NCBI GenBank assembly: GCA_003534295.1
Contig: DPDV01000008.1
Coordinates: 147,086-211,085, forward strand
DNA from: Clostridiales bacterium
GTDB taxonomy: Bacteria; Bacillota; Clostridia; TANB77; CAG-508
Direction of reading: 5' to 3'
Length of the DNA: 64,000 nucleotides
The notes beneath the pieces are model-generated. The model worked only from the letters and a program-made list of their open reading frames with translations, was not told where the DNA came from and made no database searches. Of this stretch, positions 55,534 through 64,000 are shown one piece after another; within the stretch, counting starts at the first letter, position 1, and each line of letters opens with the position of its first letter. The position numbers and the translations under genes are program-made.

Positions 55534-55890
55534 TTATTGTAATTCTATTACTGCTCCAGCTTCTGTGAATTTAGCTTTTAATTCTTCTGCTTCTTCTTTA
55601 GCTACATTCTCTTTAACTGTTTTTGGAGCTCCGTCTACTAAATCTTTAGCTTCTTTTAATCCTAATCCAGTAGCATCTCTTACAACTTTTATAACTTGTA
55701 TTTTATTTGCTCCTGCTTCTTTTAATACTACATTAAAGCTTGTTTTTTCTTCAGCGGCAGCTGCTGCTCCTGCTGCTGGAGCTGCTGCAGCTACTGCAGA
55801 TACTCCGTATTTTTCTTCTATAGCTTTAACTAATTCTGCTAATTCTGCAACCGTTAAAGCATCAATTTTTTCTAATAATTCTTCTATCAT
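55534..55890 (-). CDS. rplL: 50S ribosomal protein L7/L12
   Basis: 118 residues: N-terminal dimer domain, Ala-rich hinge, and C-terminal domain with [20 protein letters not shown]. Stalk protein contacting elongation factors. It ends its operon here; rpoB does not follow. Confidence 0.97.
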   Translation of the reverse strand: MIEELLEKIDALTVAELAELVKAIEEKYGVSAVAAAAPAAGAAAAAEEKTSFNVVLKEAGANKIQVIKVVRDATGLGLKEAKDLVDGAPKTVKENVAKEEAEELKAKFTEAGAVIELQ

Positions 55891-56000
55891 TTTTTAATCC
55901 TCCTAAATTTTATTTTCTTGTGATTTAAGTTCACAACTCTATTATTGTAAATGTTAGTAATCTCTATCTTTCTAAAGTAAAGATTTACTTTATTTTTTCT

Positions 56001-56501
56001 CTATACATTTTCCTTTTGTTTACAAACTTCATTAAGTCCAACTGCAAGTTTTGAAATATTTCCAAGCAATGCACCAGCAAGCATTCCAAGTAATTCTTGT
56101 CTTGATGGTAATTTTGCAAGTGTTATTATTTCTTCTGCTGTCATAACTTTTCCATCAATAATTCCACCTTTTATTTTGTAGAAATCATTATCTTTAGAAA
56201 AATTATATATTATTTTAGCAGGTTCTAGGTAATCTCCTGTACCATAAACTATTGCTGTTGGTCCTTCTAATAATTCATTTAATCCAGATTCTCCATTAAC
56301 CTCTAATGCTCTTCTTATAATATTATTTTTTATAACTTTATATTCTACAGCTGTAGGTCTTAAATCTGCTCTTAGTTTTGTAACATCCGCAACATTAATT
56401 CCCCTGTAATCTGTTAAAAGTACCATTTTAGCTTCTTTTAATTTATCTGCTAGTTCATTTACTTCTTTTTCTTTTTGTTCTATAATTTTTTGATTTGCCA
56501 T
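56001..56501 (-). CDS. rplJ: 50S ribosomal protein L10
   Basis: 166 residues with MVLLTDYRGINVADVTKLR. Anchors L7/L12 dimers on 23S rRNA. It is preceded by an attenuator-type leader. Confidence 0.97.
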   Translation of the reverse strand: MANQKIIEQKEKEVNELADKLKEAKMVLLTDYRGINVADVTKLRADLRPTAVEYKVIKNNIIRRALEVNGESGLNELLEGPTAIVYGTGDYLEPAKIIYNFSKDNDFYKIKGGIIDGKVMTAEEIITLAKLPSRQELLGMLAGALLGNISKLAVGLNEVCKQKENV

Positions 56502-56518
56502 TTTATATATTCACCTCA

Positions 56519-56638
56519 CTTTACCATACTTAAAAATTAAAACCAATCTTTCAAGCCATAGGCATACAAAGATTGGTTTAATCCGCTCAATTTATGCCTA
56601 GGTAAGACTTACTTTATTGCTTACTTTCTTTGGCTTTT
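56519..56638 (-). ncRNA. L10 leader (rplJ-rplL attenuator)
   Basis: In the gap between rplA and rplJ, AAACCAATCTTT (56540-56551) pairs perfectly with AAAGATTGGTTT (56568-56579), with T-rich sequence after it on the minus strand. Inside the loop TAGGCAT (56559-56565) can instead pair with ATGCCTA (56594-56600), giving an alternative structure. This fits the L10-binding leader of Firmicutes. Confidence 0.75.
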
Positions 56639-56640
56639 AT

Positions 56641-57324
56641 TTATTTTTGGTCAATATACATACTTGGTCCCATAGTTGTAGAAATTGCAACACTTTTAAT
56701 GTATTGTCCTTTAGCTGCTGCTGGTTTTGCTTTTATAATAGCATTTATAATTGTTTCATAGTTCTCTGCTAATTTCTCTACACCAAATGAAACTTTTCCA
56801 AATCCTAAGTGAATAATATTATTTTTATCTAATCTATATTCAACTTTTCCAGATTTAATTTCATTAATAGCTTTTGTAACATCCATTGTTACAGTTCCTG
56901 ATTTAGGGTTTGGCATTAATCCTTTTGGTCCTAATACTTTACCTAATCTTCCTACAACACCCATCATATCTGGAGTTGCAACTATTACATCATAGTCAAA
57001 CCAATTTTCTTTTTCAATTTTTGGTATTAATTCTTCTGCTCCAACAAAATCTGCTCCTGCTTTTGTAGCTTCATCTGCTTTTGGTCCTTTTGCAAATACT
57101 AATACTCTTTGTGTTTTTCCTGTACCATTTGGAAGTACTGTTGTACCTCTAACTTGTTGGTCTGCTTGTTTTGAGTCAACACCTAATTTAACATGTAGTT
57201 CTACTGTTTCATCGAATTTTGGTTTTGGCATTTTTTCGATTGTTTCTAGTGCTTCTTTTACACTATAATTTTTTTTCTTGTCAACAAGCTTTTCTGCTTC
57301 TTGATATCTCTTTCCTCTTTTCAT
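56641..57324 (-). CDS. rplA: 50S ribosomal protein L1
   Basis: 227 residues from ATG 57324, preceded by AAAGGAGGG; an ATG at 57369 would give an unlikely extension. [20 protein letters not shown] is diagnostic. Confidence 0.96.
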   Translation of the reverse strand: MKRGKRYQEAEKLVDKKKNYSVKEALETIEKMPKPKFDETVELHVKLGVDSKQADQQVRGTTVLPNGTGKTQRVLVFAKGPKADEATKAGADFVGAEELIPKIEKENWFDYDVIVATPDMMGVVGRLGKVLGPKGLMPNPKSGTVTMDVTKAINEIKSGKVEYRLDKNNIIHLGFGKVSFGVEKLAENYETIINAIIKAKPAAAKGQYIKSVAISTTMGPSMYIDQK

Positions 57325-57370
57325 TTTACCCTCCTTTGGTATTAACGAAACTAATATTGTTTCTCCCATA

Positions 57371-57799
57371 TTATTCTGCTACAATAACACCCATAGATCT
57401 TGCTGTTCCTGCTACCATGCTCATAGCACTTTCTAATGATGCTGCATTTAAGTCTGGCATTTTTTGTTTAGCAATTTCCTCTACTTGTGCTTTTGTAATT
57501 GTTGCAACTTTTTCTCTATTTGGTTTTCCTGAAGCTTTTTCGATTTTAGCTGCTTTTTTTATTAACACTGCCATTGGTGGTTCTTTTGTTATGAATTCAA
57601 ATGTTTTATCTTTATATACAGTTAAAACAACTGGAATTTTAACACCACCTAAATTTGCTGTTCTATCATTAAATTCTTTTACGAATTGCATGATATTTAC
57701 ACCTGTACCACCTAATGCTGGACCTACTGGTGGAGCTGGACTTGCCTTTCCGGCAGGTATTTGTAATTTTATAACACTACCAATTTCTTTTTCTGCCAT
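57371..57799 (-). CDS. rplK: 50S ribosomal protein L11
   Basis: 142 residues: [20 protein letters not shown], the GTPase-centre protein and thiostrepton target. Co-transcribed with nusG upstream and rplA downstream. Confidence 0.97.
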   Translation of the reverse strand: MAEKEIGSVIKLQIPAGKASPAPPVGPALGGTGVNIMQFVKEFNDRTANLGGVKIPVVLTVYKDKTFEFITKEPPMAVLIKKAAKIEKASGKPNREKVATITKAQVEEIAKQKMPDLNAASLESAMSMVAGTARSMGVIVAE

Positions 57800-57861
57800 T
57801 TTTTTGCACCTCCTTTAAAATGTAAAATATGTATATTAACCTAATAAATAGATTATAAACT

Positions 57862-58392
57862 TTATATTTTTTCTACTTGCGAGAATTCTAGTTCTACTGG
57901 TGTTTCTCTACCAAACATAGACACCAAAACTTTTACTTTGTGTTTTTCTTTGTTTATTTCTGTTACTGTCCCTACGAAATCCCTTAATGCACCATCTAAT
58001 ATTTTTACAGAGTCATTTACAGAATAGTCTACATTAACTTCCTTCACTTCAAATCCCATTTTTCTTATTTCTTCTTCTGTTAATGGTATTGGGTCTGTTC
58101 CTGAACCTACAAATCCAGTAACTCCTCTTGTATTTCTAACAATATACCATGTCTTCTCAGTAACTATCATTTTAACCAATACATAACTTGGAAATACTTT
58201 TCTTAAATTAGTTTTTCTTTTTCCTTCTTTAATTTCTATTTGTTCTTCCATTGGAACAATTATATCAAAAAAATAATCTTCTAATTCTCTATTTTTTATT
58301 GTTTTTTCCAAATCTGTTTTAACTTTATTTTCATAGCCTGAATATGTATGAACAACATACCATTTTGGTATTAATTCATTTTCTTGAGACAT
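57862..58392 (-). CDS. nusG: Transcription termination/antitermination factor NusG
   Basis: 176 residues: KWYVVHTYSGYENKVKTDLE N-domain and a C-terminal KOW motif (VKILDGALRDFVGTV). Links RNA polymerase and ribosome. Confidence 0.97.
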   Translation of the reverse strand: MSQENELIPKWYVVHTYSGYENKVKTDLEKTIKNRELEDYFFDIIVPMEEQIEIKEGKRKTNLRKVFPSYVLVKMIVTEKTWYIVRNTRGVTGFVGSGTDPIPLTEEEIRKMGFEVKEVNVDYSVNDSVKILDGALRDFVGTVTEINKEKHKVKVLVSMFGRETPVELEFSQVEKI

Positions 58393-58408
58393 AATTTAGC
58401 CTCCTTTA

Positions 58409-58765
58409 TTACTCTACTTCTTTATTTTCTGCTTTTGCTGTATTGTCTTCTGTTCCATTTTCTGTTTCGCCGTTATTTTCAGAGTTTTCTGCATTTTCTT
58501 CGTTTGCATTTTCTCCTTCTGTGTTTTCTTCTTGTTTATGGCTTTCAACAGTTTCTTTTATTTTGTTAATTCCATATTTGTTCATATTTTCAAAAACAAA
58601 ATCTAAAGCAAATACAACAGCTGCAGTAATTAGTACTATTGTTATTACTGCAATGGTATTATTTATAAGTTGCTTTGGTGTAGGCCAAATTACTCTTTTT
58701 AATTCCGCTTTGAAATCTCTAAAAAAATGCTTTTTCTCTTTTTTTACCTTATTATCCTTTGGCAT
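58409..58765 (-). CDS. secE: Preprotein translocase subunit SecE with acidic C-terminal tail
   Basis: 118 residues. The core FRDFKAELKRVIWPTPKQL and one membrane helix occupy residues ~12-65. The remaining ~50 residues are a low-complexity Glu/Asn-rich tail, absent from typical ~60-residue SecE. Essential part of the SecYEG channel. Confidence 0.95.
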   Translation of the reverse strand: MPKDNKVKKEKKHFFRDFKAELKRVIWPTPKQLINNTIAVITIVLITAAVVFALDFVFENMNKYGINKIKETVESHKQEENTEGENANEENAENSENNGETENGTEDNTAKAENKEVE

Positions 58766-58785
58766 TTTTAATCCCCCTTACAAAG

Positions 58786-58950
58786 CTATTTTGTTTCTTT
58801 ATGTGTTGTATGTTTTTTACAGAATTTGCAATATTTTTCTACTTCTAATCTCTCTGTATTATTTTTTTTGTTCTTTTCTGTTGTATAGTTTCTTCTTTTA
58901 CATTCTGTACATTCTAATGTAATTGCTTCTCTTGCTCCTTTTGCTGCCAT
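58786..58950 (-). CDS. rpmG: 50S ribosomal protein L33
   Basis: 54 residues from ATG 58950 (GGTGGAGGTG site). [19 protein letters not shown] and a CKFC pair mark the zinc-binding form. Standard rpmG-secE-nusG order. Confidence 0.95.
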   Translation of the reverse strand: MAAKGAREAITLECTECKRRNYTTEKNKKNNTERLEVEKYCKFCKKHTTHKETK

Positions 58951-59000
58951 TTAATACACCTCCACCTTAAGTTCTTACGCTTATAATTAATTTTATTTTT

Positions 59001-59061
59001 TTAAGCGTATGTTTTACTACATACGCTTAATTATTGTACCATCTTTTTTACAATATGTCAA
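59001..59061 (-). promoter_or_regulatory. Promoter of rpmG-secE-nusG-rplKAJL with an overlapping palindrome
   Basis: TTGACA (59061-59056), 17-base spacer, TACAAT (59038-59033). An 11-bp perfect inverted repeat TTAAGCGTATG/CATACGCTTAA (59001-59011, 59020-59030) covers the expected start point, and a third partial copy (TTACGCTTA) lies near 58975. It could be an operator or a 5' stem. Confidence 0.65.
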
Positions 59062-59101
59062 CATTTGGTACTGTTTTTCTTGTTTCATTTTTAATATTTT
59101 T

Positions 59102-60067
59102 TTATTTTGTTGCTTTTACTGGTACATATCCTGCATTTGACATTGCTTTTTGGCCTTCTGATGTTAACAACCATTCAACCATATTTCTTACATTTGAACC
59201 TTCTGCCTCTTTTTTATTAAATATAGCATATTTATAATCTATTAGTGGATATGTTCCGTCTTCTATGGTTTTATAACTTGGTTCTACTCCATCTACTTTC
59301 ACAAATTTAATTCCTGCTAAGTTATACATATTTCTTGCATATGCATGTACAGAATACCCTATTGAATATTTTCCATTATCATATCCTGCTATAACATCTA
59401 AAATGCTATTCATGCTTTCTAATATAAATTCTTGTTTTGCTTTTATTAAATTATATCCCTTCATAAATACTTTCATATTGTTTTGGCTTCCTGATGTTTC
59501 GTCTCTTTGATATGCTACTATTTCAGCATCATCTCCACCAAGTTCTTTCCAGTTTTTTATTTCTCCTGTGTATATTTTTCTTATTTGTTCTTGTGTTAAT
59601 GTATCTACTGTATTATCTGGATTAATAACAAATACAAAAGCTTCTTTTGTTATAGGAACTATTTCTAATTCTATCCCTTTATCTTCTGCTGCTTTTTTTT
59701 GTTCATCTGATAATAATGGCACAAATACTAATTCACATTTTCCTTCTAATAAGTTTTCAAATGATCCATATGTTGTAGAATGTTTTATCTTTGCTTCTGC
59801 TTCTTCTTGTGATATTCCTTCAAATGCTGCTACAATCCCTGCTTCCAATGGTATTGTTGAAGTTGAACCATCCATTTTAGGAAAATTCCCTTTTAATTTT
59901 TCTCTTAACTCTGCCGCTTTTGCTGTGTCATTCACTATAATTTCGTTTGGTTTGTTATTTTCTGCTTGTCCTATATTACTTTGTGCATTGTCCCATACTA
60001 TATAGCCAACTCCACCTATTAGTATTAATACTAATATAACTGCTAAAACAATTACTGCTTTTTTCAT
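59102..60067 (-). CDS. PstS-like phosphate-binding protein, membrane anchored
   Basis: 321 residues. An N-terminal hydrophobic helix (~5-26) without lipobox Cys anchors it. The phosphate-binding pattern is present: MDGSTSTIPLE, and later YQRDETSGSQ. There are no pst transport genes beside it, so it may be a sensor or scavenger rather than a transporter subunit. Confidence 0.82.
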   Translation of the reverse strand: MKKAVIVLAVILVLILIGGVGYIVWDNAQSNIGQAENNKPNEIIVNDTAKAAELREKLKGNFPKMDGSTSTIPLEAGIVAAFEGISQEEAEAKIKHSTTYGSFENLLEGKCELVFVPLLSDEQKKAAEDKGIELEIVPITKEAFVFVINPDNTVDTLTQEQIRKIYTGEIKNWKELGGDDAEIVAYQRDETSGSQNNMKVFMKGYNLIKAKQEFILESMNSILDVIAGYDNGKYSIGYSVHAYARNMYNLAGIKFVKVDGVEPSYKTIEDGTYPLIDYKYAIFNKKEAEGSNVRNMVEWLLTSEGQKAMSNAGYVPVKATK

Positions 60068-60103
60068 CTAAAATTCCTCCTTTAAATTTATATAAACAAA
60101 AAT

Positions 60104-61486
60104 TTATAAACCTTTCATTTTTTCTAAAGCATCACTCCAAGATATACTATTAGGTCCTATTGAGATCATTCCCATGCTTGGCTCTACACTTTCTAATTCA
60201 CCTGTGTATCTATTTACAATAATTTCTATAAATGGATATGCACTTTTATAATTAATTATATATCTTATATTTTCCTTATTATAACTTAATTCTACTGTAT
60301 TGCTCTTATATGTCCCTTCTGCAAATCTACTTGTATCCAAAATGTCTTTATAGTTTTTCATTATATATTCCATATATTTTTCTATATTTGTGTTTATTTT
60401 TTCTCCTATTTTATCATCCCAATGCTTTATTTTAGGTATTTTATATGGAATTCCATTTACTTCTGTTTGGACAATTTGATTTCTAAAACCAAACCTTGCA
60501 AATTTATTTATTTCAATTTTATCATTAAATATTCCTTTCATATCTCTTTCTATTGTTATTACAGGAAATATTGTATAATAATATTCTGTTGGTATTATTG
60601 CTCCTTCGGAAAATACTGTATTTTGCTTGTCAAAGAAAATACTATTTAGTGTAAACTTTTCATAGTTTTGTTCTAATGTTAAAAAATCCCTTTTAACATA
60701 ATTGCCATATCCTTCAACAGACATTTTACTTTGCATTAACTCATATAATTCTGTACTATAATTTTCTCCTTCGAAAAATAAGTCACTAAGTTGTATTTTT
60801 TTGCCTGTGTATAAATCATATGTAGCACAATATGATTTATATATACCACTATTTTGAAGATTATCACCTATAAAATTTACTATATCTCCATATCTGTATT
60901 TATAATATAGAGAAATCGACAAGTATCCATTTACGCATTTCCAATCAACAGTTATTCCTATTGCGTTTTTTTCTTCCTCAAAAGGAATAACTCTGCTATA
61001 ATAATCACTTGCTCCTATTTCTGGACTATAATATTCTGCTTCTGAATCTAAACCTTTTATTTTTACCTTACCTTTTAGTTTATTTCCTTCATCAATATAT
61101 TTTTTAAATTCTACTTCATCTTTTGTTAATTTTGTTTTACTTTCCTTTATAAATGTATTTATTTCATTTTTTAACTGAACATTATTTAAATTGTTAACTA
61201 AATCTTCTAATTCATATTTATATTCGTAAATGCAATATGAATCTGTTGGTTTATAATTGCTTGGTCTTTTCATTCCTGTTCCAAGTGTTATAATTTTATC
61301 AATTCTTGTTGGTGTTTCTTCTTTTTTTGGTTCTTCTACCTTTGGCTCTTGCGTAACAACATTTGCCTCTTTTAAATTAAGCCAACTTTTTACAGTATCT
61401 TTTTTAAAAATGTATAATCCTAATGCTGTTAGTACTAACAATATTAAAATAATTAATATTGTTGTATACACTTTGTATTTCTTCAT
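60104..61486 (-). CDS. Membrane-anchored DUF3298-like protein, paralogue 1
   Basis: 460 residues. N-terminal membrane helix (~8-28), Pro/Glu linker, then an extracellular domain with IITLGTGMKRPS, EINTFIKES, ATYDLYTGKKIQLSDLFFEGE, as in the second copy at 61625. The TGKxxxLSDLF pattern resembles DUF3298/RsiV-type domains. Function unknown. Confidence 0.65.
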   Translation of the reverse strand: MKKYKVYTTILIILILLVLTALGLYIFKKDTVKSWLNLKEANVVTQEPKVEEPKKEETPTRIDKIITLGTGMKRPSNYKPTDSYCIYEYKYELEDLVNNLNNVQLKNEINTFIKESKTKLTKDEVEFKKYIDEGNKLKGKVKIKGLDSEAEYYSPEIGASDYYSRVIPFEEEKNAIGITVDWKCVNGYLSISLYYKYRYGDIVNFIGDNLQNSGIYKSYCATYDLYTGKKIQLSDLFFEGENYSTELYELMQSKMSVEGYGNYVKRDFLTLEQNYEKFTLNSIFFDKQNTVFSEGAIIPTEYYYTIFPVITIERDMKGIFNDKIEINKFARFGFRNQIVQTEVNGIPYKIPKIKHWDDKIGEKINTNIEKYMEYIMKNYKDILDTSRFAEGTYKSNTVELSYNKENIRYIINYKSAYPFIEIIVNRYTGELESVEPSMGMISIGPNSISWSDALEKMKGL

Positions 61487-61525
61487 ATGTTTCCCCCTTT
61501 TTATTTCTTTTTTAGTAGTTCCTTC

Positions 61526-61559
61526 GAAGTGCGGGCGATTAAAATCGCCCCTATATTTT
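61526..61559. repeat. Dispersed palindromic repeat, copy 3
   Basis: GCGGGCGATTAAAATCGCCC followed by CTATATTTTT, between the two paralogues. Same core as the 25926 repeat. Confidence 0.6.
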
Positions 61560-61624
61560 TACTTTACGCTATCTATTTCTTTCAATCCATTTATATGACT
61601 TGAGATTTTACTATATGGTTCATT

Positions 61625-62998
61625 TTAATTTTTTAATTTTTGTAAAATGGCATTAAGTTCTTTTAATATGCTATTTCTTACTGTTTCATTTGAAGTTTCC
61701 CCTGCACTTACATCTTCTCTACAATATAATTCTTCAATATCTCCAGTTTGTGCATTTAGTAGAATTTCAATTGCCTGTTCTTTGTTATTCAGCTGTTGTA
61801 TAACCATTGTTCTTATTTTTTCGCCATCATATTTATATTGCCAATTAGTTACCGTAAACATATTATTTTTGTTTATTTTGTCAAATATACCATTTTTATC
61901 TAATTCTTCTGCACATTTTATTATACTATTATTTATTTTGTTTTCTATATTTTTGTCCCAATGTTTTATCTTACCAATTACATATGTATTATTGTTTATT
62001 TGAATTTGAGTTATTTGCGACATTGGTTTTCCCAATGCATCATCTGTTTCTATTTTTACATCATTACTAAATATATTTTTCATGTCTCTAGCAATACTTA
62101 AAGTTGGAAACATTGTATAATAGTATGCTGTTGATATTTCTGTTGCTTCAGAAAAATACAAATTTTGTTTATTAAATATAATGTTTTCTATTGTAAAATA
62201 TTGATAATCTTGTGGTAATGTTGTAAATTCTCTTTTTACATATTGCTCCATAATATCTGTTGCTATTTTACCTTTCATAAATTCATACAATTCTGCGCCG
62301 TAGTCTTCTCCTTCAAAGAATAAATCACTGAATTGTATTCTTTTTCCAGTATACAAATCATATGTAGCACAATATATTTCATATGGTCCATAATTAAATC
62401 TTTTCTGTTTTTTGTTATACGAAGAGCTTATCTGTTCACCATATGCATATTTATATGACAATGATATTGATAAATACCCATTTGTACATTTCCATTCAGT
62501 AAAAATTTGTATTGGATCACTTTCATCTCCTAAATTTAGATTCGTTGAAATAACTCTATAATAGTCTAATTTATTTCCTGCCCATTCAATTTTTTCTCTT
62601 TCTTTATTTCCTTCTTCTATATATTGTTGAAAATCACTTCTTTTATTTTCGAGCTTTTCTGTGCTTTCTTTTATAAATGTGTTAATCTCTTTTTTTAGTT
62701 CTTCATTTTTTAATGAGTTTACGAGTGTATCTAATTCATATTTTCGATTATCTATTATATAATATTGTTCACTTGGTTTATATTGACTTGGTCTTTTCAT
62801 TCCTGTTCCAAGTGTTATAATTTTATTAACATCTTCCTCATACTTTGTATTATTTTCTTCTGTTGTTTTTGGCACATCTTTAGAGACCCATTGTCTTATA
62901 CTTTCCCCCTTAAAAATATATACTCCAAGTGCAATGACTAAAATAGCTAATATAATTATTATTGCAATTAGTCCTTTATTATTTTTCACATACATCAC
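61625..62998 (-). CDS. Membrane-anchored DUF3298-like protein, paralogue 2
   Basis: 457 residues, same architecture as the downstream gene: helix ~10-30, IITLGTGMKRPSQYKP, INTFIKEST, ATYDLYTGKRIQFSDLFFEGE, YYTMFPTLSIARDMK. A tandem duplication with strong divergence elsewhere. No function known. Confidence 0.65.
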   Translation of the reverse strand: MMYVKNNKGLIAIIIILAILVIALGVYIFKGESIRQWVSKDVPKTTEENNTKYEEDVNKIITLGTGMKRPSQYKPSEQYYIIDNRKYELDTLVNSLKNEELKKEINTFIKESTEKLENKRSDFQQYIEEGNKEREKIEWAGNKLDYYRVISTNLNLGDESDPIQIFTEWKCTNGYLSISLSYKYAYGEQISSSYNKKQKRFNYGPYEIYCATYDLYTGKRIQFSDLFFEGEDYGAELYEFMKGKIATDIMEQYVKREFTTLPQDYQYFTIENIIFNKQNLYFSEATEISTAYYYTMFPTLSIARDMKNIFSNDVKIETDDALGKPMSQITQIQINNNTYVIGKIKHWDKNIENKINNSIIKCAEELDKNGIFDKINKNNMFTVTNWQYKYDGEKIRTMVIQQLNNKEQAIEILLNAQTGDIEELYCREDVSAGETSNETVRNSILKELNAILQKLKN

Positions 62999-63039
62999 CT
63001 TTCCTTTTTTCTTTTGATTACTATTCTATATCTTATAAA

Positions 63040-63609
63040 TTATTTTTTCAAGTTTTTTTGAACTGAATAGCCAAATTTGCCTATTTTTTTATCCAAATTA
63101 TAATACCCACCATTTGCATATGCTATTAGTCCACATTTTGATATATCAAATGCTCCAGCACTATCAATATATTTTTCTGCAACATCTATTGAAAGTACAT
63201 CTGCTATAAACATATGGTGACTTCCCAATTCTTTTATATCTTTTACTTTACATTCAATTGAAATAGGGCTTTCTGCTATTAAAGGGCATTTAATATTTTC
63301 CGCTTTTTGTTTTGTAAGTTTCATTTCCTTGAATTTATCCACTTTAGCACCTGTTTTGACTCCACACCAATCTGTTGCATATACTAAATCTTGAGTTGTT
63401 AAATTAATTGCAAACTCTCCAATATCTTTAATTAAATTATACGAATATCTTTCTGGTCTAACTGATATATAACACATAGCTGGATTAGTATTCATAATTC
63501 CTGTCCAAGCAACAGTTATAATATTACTTTTTTCCATGTCTCCACATGATACCATTACTACTGGCAGTGGATAAATAAAAGTACCTGACTTCCATATTGT
63601 TTTTTCCAA
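63040..63609 (-). CDS. Flavin reductase family protein
   Basis: 189 residues from TTG 63609, chosen because AAGGAGGAAT lies 8 bases upstream. FMN-binding split barrel: YPLPVVMVSCGD, NIITVAWTGIMNTNP, ISVRPERYSYNLI. It probably binds FMN and transfers electrons; partner unknown. Confidence 0.85.
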   Translation of the reverse strand: MEKTIWKSGTFIYPLPVVMVSCGDMEKSNIITVAWTGIMNTNPAMCYISVRPERYSYNLIKDIGEFAINLTTQDLVYATDWCGVKTGAKVDKFKEMKLTKQKAENIKCPLIAESPISIECKVKDIKELGSHHMFIADVLSIDVAEKYIDSAGAFDISKCGLIAYANGGYYNLDKKIGKFGYSVQKNLKK

Positions 63610-63758
63610 ATTAATTCCTCCTTGCACAAATACATTAACATTAATATTTTATTATTTGTTTATATAAATGTTACATTATATTATGACATTTACATAGATT
63701 TCATTAAAATATTATCATTTAATGTAAATATTTTCAATAAAATTCTCAACAAAATAAA

Positions 63759-63802
63759 ACAGAAATTACAAATAATAATTTTTTATTACTTCTAATTTCT
63801 GT
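63759..63802 (-). terminator. Terminator downstream of the 5S rRNA
   Basis: ACAGAAATTA (63759-63768) pairs with TAATTTCTGT (63793-63802); the minus strand continues TTTATTTTG. It would end the rRNA operon entering from the right edge. Confidence 0.7.
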
Positions 63803-63844
63803 TTTCGTAGATAGATAATATAAAAATAATGTAAGACAAAAAAA

Positions 63845-63961
63845 ATCTGGCAACAACCTATTTTCTCAGCAGGGTAACCCGCAAATATCGTCGGCACAAT
63901 AGAGCTTGACTTCTGTGTTCGGGATGGGAACAGGTATTGCCTCTATGTTATCGTCACCAGA
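63845..63961 (-). rRNA. rrf: 5S ribosomal RNA
   Basis: The minus strand reads TCTGGTGACGATAACATAG..., then CCTGTTCCCATCCCGAACAC, the universal loop B/C region, ending in GTTGCCAGA, which pairs with the 5' end. About 117 bases. A 23S gene is expected just beyond the right edge. Confidence 0.95.
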
Positions 63962-64000
63962 AAAGTGTTATGTACTTGTATAATAGCACACTCAAAAATA

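Noticed and set aside
1..63844. tRNA genes or CRISPR arrays
   Set aside because: No GGTTCRANNC-type T-arm with an acceptor stem and no regularly spaced repeats were found by eye.

Overview
The window comes from a very AT-rich, endospore-forming Firmicute, most likely an anaerobic clostridium. The evidence is spoVAC/AD/AE, spoVM, a spoIVFA/spoIVFB-like pair, yyaC, MurT with a GatD-like partner, and clostridial gene order throughout. Most genes lie on the minus strand. I see no tRNA genes and no CRISPR array; a 5S rRNA closes the right end.

Layout. 1-11.4 kb: GH15 glucoamylase-like gene (cut by the edge), beta-CASP hydrolase, ftsK/spoIIIE, rsmD, greA, GH18 hydrolase. 11.5-22.9 kb: the spoVA operon on the plus strand, with spoVAD split by a 9.36-kb intervening element. 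22.9-25.8 kb: infC-rpmI-rplT with an attenuator leader, divergent from rplM-rpsI. 26-36.2 kb: mreB-type gene, rpmB, spoVM, nth, then rpe, rsgA, prkC, prpC, rlmN, gatD-like, murT. 36.8-40.4 kb: metal ABC importer and rpsF-ssb-rpsR. 41-47.8 kb: spoIVFA/B-like pair, yyaC, mscL and mostly unknown small genes. 47.9-51.1 kb: gatCAB. 51.2-55.4 kb: yitT, radical SAM gene, rnc, acpP, plsX. 55.5-59 kb: rpmG-secE-nusG-rplK-rplA-rplJ-rplL. 59-63.6 kb: pstS-like gene, two paralogous membrane-anchored proteins, flavin reductase.

Two observations stand out. First, spoVAD is interrupted by a skin-like element encoding a large serine recombinase. The two gene halves share a 7-bp core. Joining them at that core restores a 336-residue SpoVAD frame (given one +1 shift), and joining the element ends builds a palindromic attP.

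Second, four genes (spoVAD, the serine recombinase, an ABC permease inside the element, and the spoIVFA-like M23 gene) are each broken by exactly one extra C. In every case the zero frame meets a CGG codon at that point, and a +1 shift reads GGN (Gly) and continues the homologous protein. A by-eye scan of the other predicted genes found only one more in-frame CGG, in an atypical small ORF. This suggests that CGG is nearly unused, possibly unassigned, and that it promotes or tolerates +1 frameshifting onto glycine. A systematic sequencing error remains possible and must be excluded with reads.

Together these place both sporulation genes and the recombinase that could repair spoVAD under the same apparent recoding signal.
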